Positions 53,150 through 56,171 of a DNA stretch of 56,171 nucleotides are shown in pieces. The notes beneath the pieces were generated by a model. It searched no databases, was not told where the DNA came from, and saw only the letters and a list, made by a program, of their open reading frames with translations. Origin of the DNA: Granulosicoccus sp. (GTDB taxonomy: Bacteria; Pseudomonadota; Gammaproteobacteria; Granulosicoccales; Granulosicoccaceae); assembly GCA_023301795.1 (NCBI GenBank), contig JALZVU010000103.1, positions 1-56,171 on the forward strand. The letters are read 5' to 3'. A program made the position numbers and the translations under genes. Each line of letters starts with the position of its first letter. Within the stretch, counting starts at the first letter, position 1.

Positions 53150-53974
53150 CTAAGCCCAGACGGGAAGTTCGAGCCACCAGTTCCACCATTCTGGCCAGCC
53201 ACGCGTCCAGAATGGTCCACTGATGATGATGCATACCGCACTCCAGAAGGCTGCATTGATGGCCAAAAAGAAGCCCAGGCGATGGATGCCCAAGGTGCCA
53301 ATCGAGTAACCGATGATGTCGCGGAAGTAGGTATCTTCGTACTCAGGTGTTTTGACTTTTCCACCGTCTGGCACGTTGGTCGCTGACAATACAAGACCGC
53401 CATGCAACGCCAATGCAAGACATGTAGTGAAGAAGAACGTTACAGCCAGCATGTGAGCCGGATTGTAATGAAAATGCAGAAACTGATAACCGATGTTCGA
53501 AACCCAATCCAGATGGCTCAAAATGCCGTAAGGAAAACCATGGCCCCAAGCACCCAACAACAGCGGACGAAAAATAACCAGCGTGACATACGCCAAGATG
53601 GCGAAACTGAAAACAATAGGCACGTGATAGCCCATACCCAGTTTTCTCGCTATTTCAGCTTGTCGGATTGCCCAAGAAACAAAAGCGCCCGTTGCACAGA
53701 CCGTAATAAGTTGCCAAAGCCCACCTTCTTTCAGGGGCGCAAAGCTCAAGCCGTAAGACAGATCAGGTGGCGCGATATTGATGCGCCAAACGTTCCATGT
53801 ATCGCCAATAGCTGCTCCATAAACAATAAGCAGGGTCCCTACAGTAGCGAAAAATATAGTTGTTACACCGAAAAAGCCGACGTAGAAAGGCCCGACCCAG
53901 AAGTCAAACAAGTCTCCTCCGACAAACGTGCCCCCCCGAACACGGTACTTCTTTTCAAAGTTAAGCATCGCCAT
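53150..53974 (-). CDS. pufL: reaction centre subunit L
   Basis: 274 residues, five membrane helices. The start [20 protein letters not shown] and [18 protein letters not shown] are characteristic. [21 protein letters not shown] and [13 protein letters not shown] give the bacteriochlorophyll and iron ligands. GGGGAAA precedes the ATG. It is separated from pufA by a hairpin-bearing gap of about 140 bases. Confidence 0.98.
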   Translation of the reverse strand: MAMLNFEKKYRVRGGTFVGGDLFDFWVGPFYVGFFGVTTIFFATVGTLLIVYGAAIGDTWNVWRINIAPPDLSYGLSFAPLKEGGLWQLITVCATGAFVSWAIRQAEIARKLGMGYHVPIVFSFAILAYVTLVIFRPLLLGAWGHGFPYGILSHLDWVSNIGYQFLHFHYNPAHMLAVTFFFTTCLALALHGGLVLSATNVPDGGKVKTPEYEDTYFRDIIGYSIGTLGIHRLGFFLAINAAFWSAVCIIISGPFWTRGWPEWWNWWLELPVWA

Positions 53975-54025
53975 GATAGATTTCCCCGACTATAAAGGCC
54001 TGTTTTTATGTTGCTTGACCAAGCC

Positions 54026-54092
54026 CAGCCGACGGGCAGCGTGACGGATGCACTGCAATGCTTCCGTAAATATGCCACGCCCCTGTCGGCTG
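54026..54092 (-). promoter_or_regulatory. compound hairpin between pufA and pufL (mRNA stability element)
   Basis: On the transcript, CAGCCGAC pairs with GTCGGCTG, continued by GGG/CCC and GCGTG/CACGC over small bulges. Inside, ACGGA and TCCGT (54044-54067) make a second stem with GCA/TGC around the loop. In Rhodobacter a hairpin at this place slows 3'-5' decay and leaves pufBA mRNA in excess of pufLM, giving the high LH1 to reaction-centre ratio. The same role is inferred here. Confidence 0.85.
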
Positions 54093-54112
54093 TTCTGTCA
54101 TACAGCTGTCAA

Positions 54113-54307
54113 TCAACCCAGAAGAGTTGTATCAACACGAGTCTCGACCACATCCTGCACGCTGACTGCAGTTGAAGGACCTTCGATCCAGTTAAATCGA
54201 TCAGTACTCAACACGATGAAGTGAATCACTATCGCAAGAGTGAACAGAAAACCAGCCATGCCTACTAGTGCACGACGCGGATCAAACAATAACCATATAC
54301 GCCACAT
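54113..54307 (-). CDS. pufA: light-harvesting 1 alpha subunit
   Basis: 64 residues, one membrane helix. MWRIWLLFDPRRALVGMAGF is the alpha-subunit start, His in AIVIHFIVL binds bacteriochlorophyll, and STDRFNWIEG is the LH1-type end of the helix. GGAG precedes the ATG. It forms the LH1 ring with PufB. Confidence 0.97.
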   Translation of the reverse strand: MWRIWLLFDPRRALVGMAGFLFTLAIVIHFIVLSTDRFNWIEGPSTAVSVQDVVETRVDTTLLG

Positions 54308-54319
54308 AGTGGAATCTCC

Positions 54320-54544
54320 TTAAGCGATGTAAGACATTAGGGAAACAACTTTTTCAGTCGTATCACCCAACATGGCATACCCATCAACACCTGGGAACCA
54401 AGGACGCCACAGCCACACTAAGAAATGTGCAACTACTGCGATTCCAGTGAAGAAAAGGAAGCTTGTAACGAAGATGGCGTGAAACTCACGCGCTTCGTTC
54501 TGTTTTAGTCCAGACAGCGAGCCGCCCGAATTAACGTCAGCCAT
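54320..54544 (-). CDS. pufB: light-harvesting 1 beta subunit
   Basis: 74 residues, longer than many beta chains (about 50) because of extra N-terminal Ser/Gly residues and an added C-terminal tail past WRPWFPG. The [10 protein letters not shown] start and [16 protein letters not shown] with its bacteriochlorophyll-binding His are diagnostic. GAGG lies about eight bases before the ATG; pufA follows after 12 bases. Confidence 0.97.
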   Translation of the reverse strand: MADVNSGGSLSGLKQNEAREFHAIFVTSFLFFTGIAVVAHFLVWLWRPWFPGVDGYAMLGDTTEKVVSLMSYIA

Positions 54545-54594
54545 AACAATAGCCTCAAGTTGTATGACCTTTGTTTAACCGCAGGCCAAGAAAA

Positions 54595-54670
54595 GACGCG
54601 CAAGCGTCGTAGAACACCGCACTAAGCGGTAGTGATTTTTGTGACATTCCAATAGATGCGTCTGTCACAA
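54595..54670 (-). promoter_or_regulatory. cluster of inverted repeats between pufQ and pufB
   Basis: The 263-base pufQ-pufB gap has no gene but three inverted repeats: GACGC/GCGTC with a four-base loop followed by TCTTTTC on the minus strand (54595-54608), ACCGC/GCGGT with a five-base loop (54616-54630), and TTGTGACA/TGTCACAA with a 16-base spacer (54639-54670). They could be an attenuator or processing site and a regulator-binding palindrome. No TGT-N12-ACA site is present in the gap. Confidence 0.5.
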
Positions 54671-54807
54671 ACTTGTAAAACTCTTGCTTCGACCTTTACC
54701 GATTCAATTGCAGAAAAACTAACATTAAATGGCTTTTATGCAGAACCTTATCCAACAACTCATCGTACAAAGAGACAAGTAAGCGCCAACTCACTGTTCA
54801 AGTAAGA

Positions 54808-55080
54808 CTATTGCTGGAAAACGTAAGGGACAGTACTATCTGCAGCATCTCTAGCTTCAGACCACAATGAGGCAGAGCCGTCAGCACTAGAACAAATCCA
54901 CGGATGTCTGTTGCGTGGTAACAAGCGGCACAATCCTGTAATAGCCAGACAAACCATGAATATCAGCGCGTATGTCACGCGGTATTCAATGGATTTAACG
55001 GGCGTGGCCGAATGCACGTGAGCATGGGGCTCATGTACGCTGGACGTTGCATGCTTCATCATCGATGGATTAGCACTCAT
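54808..55080 (-). CDS. pufQ: PufQ-like bacteriochlorophyll-regulation protein
   Basis: 90 residues with one membrane helix (YRVTYALIFMVCLAITGLCRLL) and the ending SLWSEARDAADSTVPYVFQQ, which parallels the WREA..ITPEIFRP end of Rhodobacter PufQ. Position between bchZ and pufB is the standard one. PufQ stimulates bacteriochlorophyll synthesis by an ill-defined route, possibly as a pigment-intermediate carrier. A His-rich N-terminus (HAHVHSATP) is unusual. GGAG precedes the start; the gene lies 20 bases after bchZ. Confidence 0.78.
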   Translation of the reverse strand: MSANPSMMKHATSSVHEPHAHVHSATPVKSIEYRVTYALIFMVCLAITGLCRLLPRNRHPWICSSADGSASLWSEARDAADSTVPYVFQQ

Positions 55081-55100
55081 ACGACAATCTCCTAGTGGTC

Positions 55101-56171
55101 CTAATAGACCGGTTCACCGGACGGTAACTTTGCCGTCACGTGTTCTGTTGTAACGCGCAAACTATTGGCGCGTCGCGCGTTCGCTTCGCTAACATCACGT
55201 AAAGTCTTTGCAGCGGAAATCTGGGCGATAACAGGTTGCTCTGCAACCAGCTTTTCTAATAATGTATGCGCATCCTGGTCCCACGTAATCTGTGGCTGAA
55301 TACGACTGGGTGTGGATTCCTGTTTTTCATCCAGCACAGTGCCCAAAGGCAAAATGTTGAATAGCGCGTCAAACAGGCAGTTACACACTTCCTGAATCAG
55401 ATATGTTGCACCGCTGTATCCCATGAAAGGCGTTCCGGTATGCCGACGAATGGCAGTACCCGGGAATGAGGCTGGAATATACGAAGCTTTACTACCAATC
55501 TCAGCCAGATACATTCGCTCGTTATAGCTACCGAACACCATCAATGGCGTTTTGGTTTGAACCAGTTCGCGAACGTTGTCGTTGTCAGTTTTCTTGCCGG
55601 AATTTCGCTGAATGGCGAACTCGCAAGGCAGTCCCATCTCCTCTTCCAGAAAATGCCGGATGCCACGACTGTATGTCTCGTGAGCGACAACACCAAAGCT
55701 TGCTGTTCCGAAAAAATCCTGTGTCACCGAGCGCCACAAGTCCCATACGGGCTTGATAGTGGTGTGCTTTTCTTTCTCGATAAACGGCTCAGGATCCAGG
55801 CCTGTCATCTCACCCAATGTGCGCAAAAACGCTGTAGTACTGTGCAGACCAATAGGCGCTTGCAGATATGGACGATCCAAGTTCTCACACAACAAACGTC
55901 CAAATTCTCTGTACATGCAAACATTAACTTCTGCATTAGCCAGATTATTGATATCAGCCAGATGCGAACCCAGTGGAAAGCTCATGTTCACTTCCGCACC
56001 GATACCTTCAACAAGGCGTGTGATTTCAGCGACGTCGCTTGGCATGTTGAACTGACCGTACATCGGTCCAATCAAATTAACGCGTGGCTTGTCTTCTTCT
56101 TTCCTACGCAACTTAGGTACTTTCTTAGGACCAAATTCTGTCCATAACCAGTACATGGCACGATCAGCACT
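55101..56171 (-). CDS. bchZ: chlorophyllide reductase subunit Z (3' part)
   Basis: At least 356 codons of the nitrogenase-like subunit; the 5' end is beyond the right edge (family length about 480). [45 protein letters not shown] and [25 protein letters not shown] are BchZ-specific. With BchY and the iron protein BchX it reduces the chlorin ring B, making the bacteriochlorin. bchX and bchY presumably lie outside to the right. It is followed by pufQ and the puf operon, so puf transcription may start upstream in the bch genes. Confidence 0.95.
   Translation of the reverse strand, partial: SADRAMYWLWTEFGPKKVPKLRRKEEDKPRVNLIGPMYGQFNMPSDVAEITRLVEGIGAEVNMSFPLGSHLADINNLANAEVNVCMYREFGRLLCENLDRPYLQAPIGLHSTTAFLRTLGEMTGLDPEPFIEKEKHTTIKPVWDLWRSVTQDFFGTASFGVVAHETYSRGIRHFLEEEMGLPCEFAIQRNSGKKTDNDNVRELVQTKTPLMVFGSYNERMYLAEIGSKASYIPASFPGTAIRRHTGTPFMGYSGATYLIQEVCNCLFDALFNILPLGTVLDEKQESTPSRIQPQITWDQDAHTLLEKLVAEQPVIAQISAAKTLRDVSEANARRANSLRVTTEHVTAKLPSGEPVY

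Overview
The window carries most of the photosynthesis gene cluster of a purple-type (type II reaction centre) phototrophic proteobacterium, flanked on the left by about 22 kb of metabolic and transport genes. A gammaproteobacterium, probably an aerobic anoxygenic phototroph or a close relative, fits best. The transhydrogenase alpha subunit is one 518-residue polypeptide, as in E. coli, whereas alphaproteobacteria usually split it into PntAA and PntAB. The reaction centre has a four-haem PufC lipoprotein, and the regulators are PpsR and a B12-binding AerR. No rRNA or tRNA is seen, so the assignment rests on protein features alone. No acsF or bchE, no peripheral antenna pucBA, no crtI/C/D/F/A, and no bchC/X/Y lie inside the window; the cluster clearly continues past the right edge, where bchZ is cut.

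Left flank (1-22.2 kb): a membrane protein; an exported PQQ-type sugar dehydrogenase with a perfect 10-copy 9-bp repeat; an aldo/keto reductase; a dimethylglycine/sarcosine dehydrogenase-like flavoprotein; a tight three-gene unit (P450, fatty acyl-AMP ligase fused to an acyl carrier domain, GlxA/GbdR-like regulator) with a divergent acyltransferase; an orphan solute-binding protein; a NarL-type response regulator; a YhhQ-type transporter; a branched-chain aminotransferase; dgkA with a TupB/TupC-like tungstate transporter lacking its binding protein; a divergent complete modABC; and pntAB.

Photosynthesis region (22.3-56.2 kb): on the minus strand, tspO, bchP, a PucC/BCH2-family transporter and bchG, then ppsR and aerR. 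On the plus strand lies one collinear 18-kb array bchF-N-B-H-L-M-lhaA-puhA-puhB-puhC-puhE-bchI-D-O-crtB with many stop/start overlaps, probably a superoperon read from a promoter in the aerR-bchF gap. That gap holds two perfect PpsR sites (TGT-N12-ACA). Converging on it from the right, on the minus strand, are bchZ-pufQ-pufB-A-L-M-C, a clear terminator, hemC, a receiver-histidine kinase hybrid and a short-chain dehydrogenase.

Together the genes convert tetrapyrrole precursors (hemC) through Mg chelation (bchH/I/D), methylation (bchM), dark protochlorophyllide reduction (bchL/N/B), 3-vinyl hydration (bchF), chlorin reduction (bchZ with bchX/Y presumably outside) and esterification and phytyl reduction (bchG/P) into bacteriochlorophyll. 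crtB starts carotenoid synthesis. puf and puh genes make and assemble the reaction centre and LH1. PpsR/AerR probably set expression by oxygen and light. The most notable sequence-level signals are the paired PpsR operators at bchF, a PpsR palindrome abutting what looks like a leaderless bchG start, the compound hairpin between pufA and pufL, several inverted repeats between pufQ and pufB, and the P450/acyl-AMP ligase/regulator unit.
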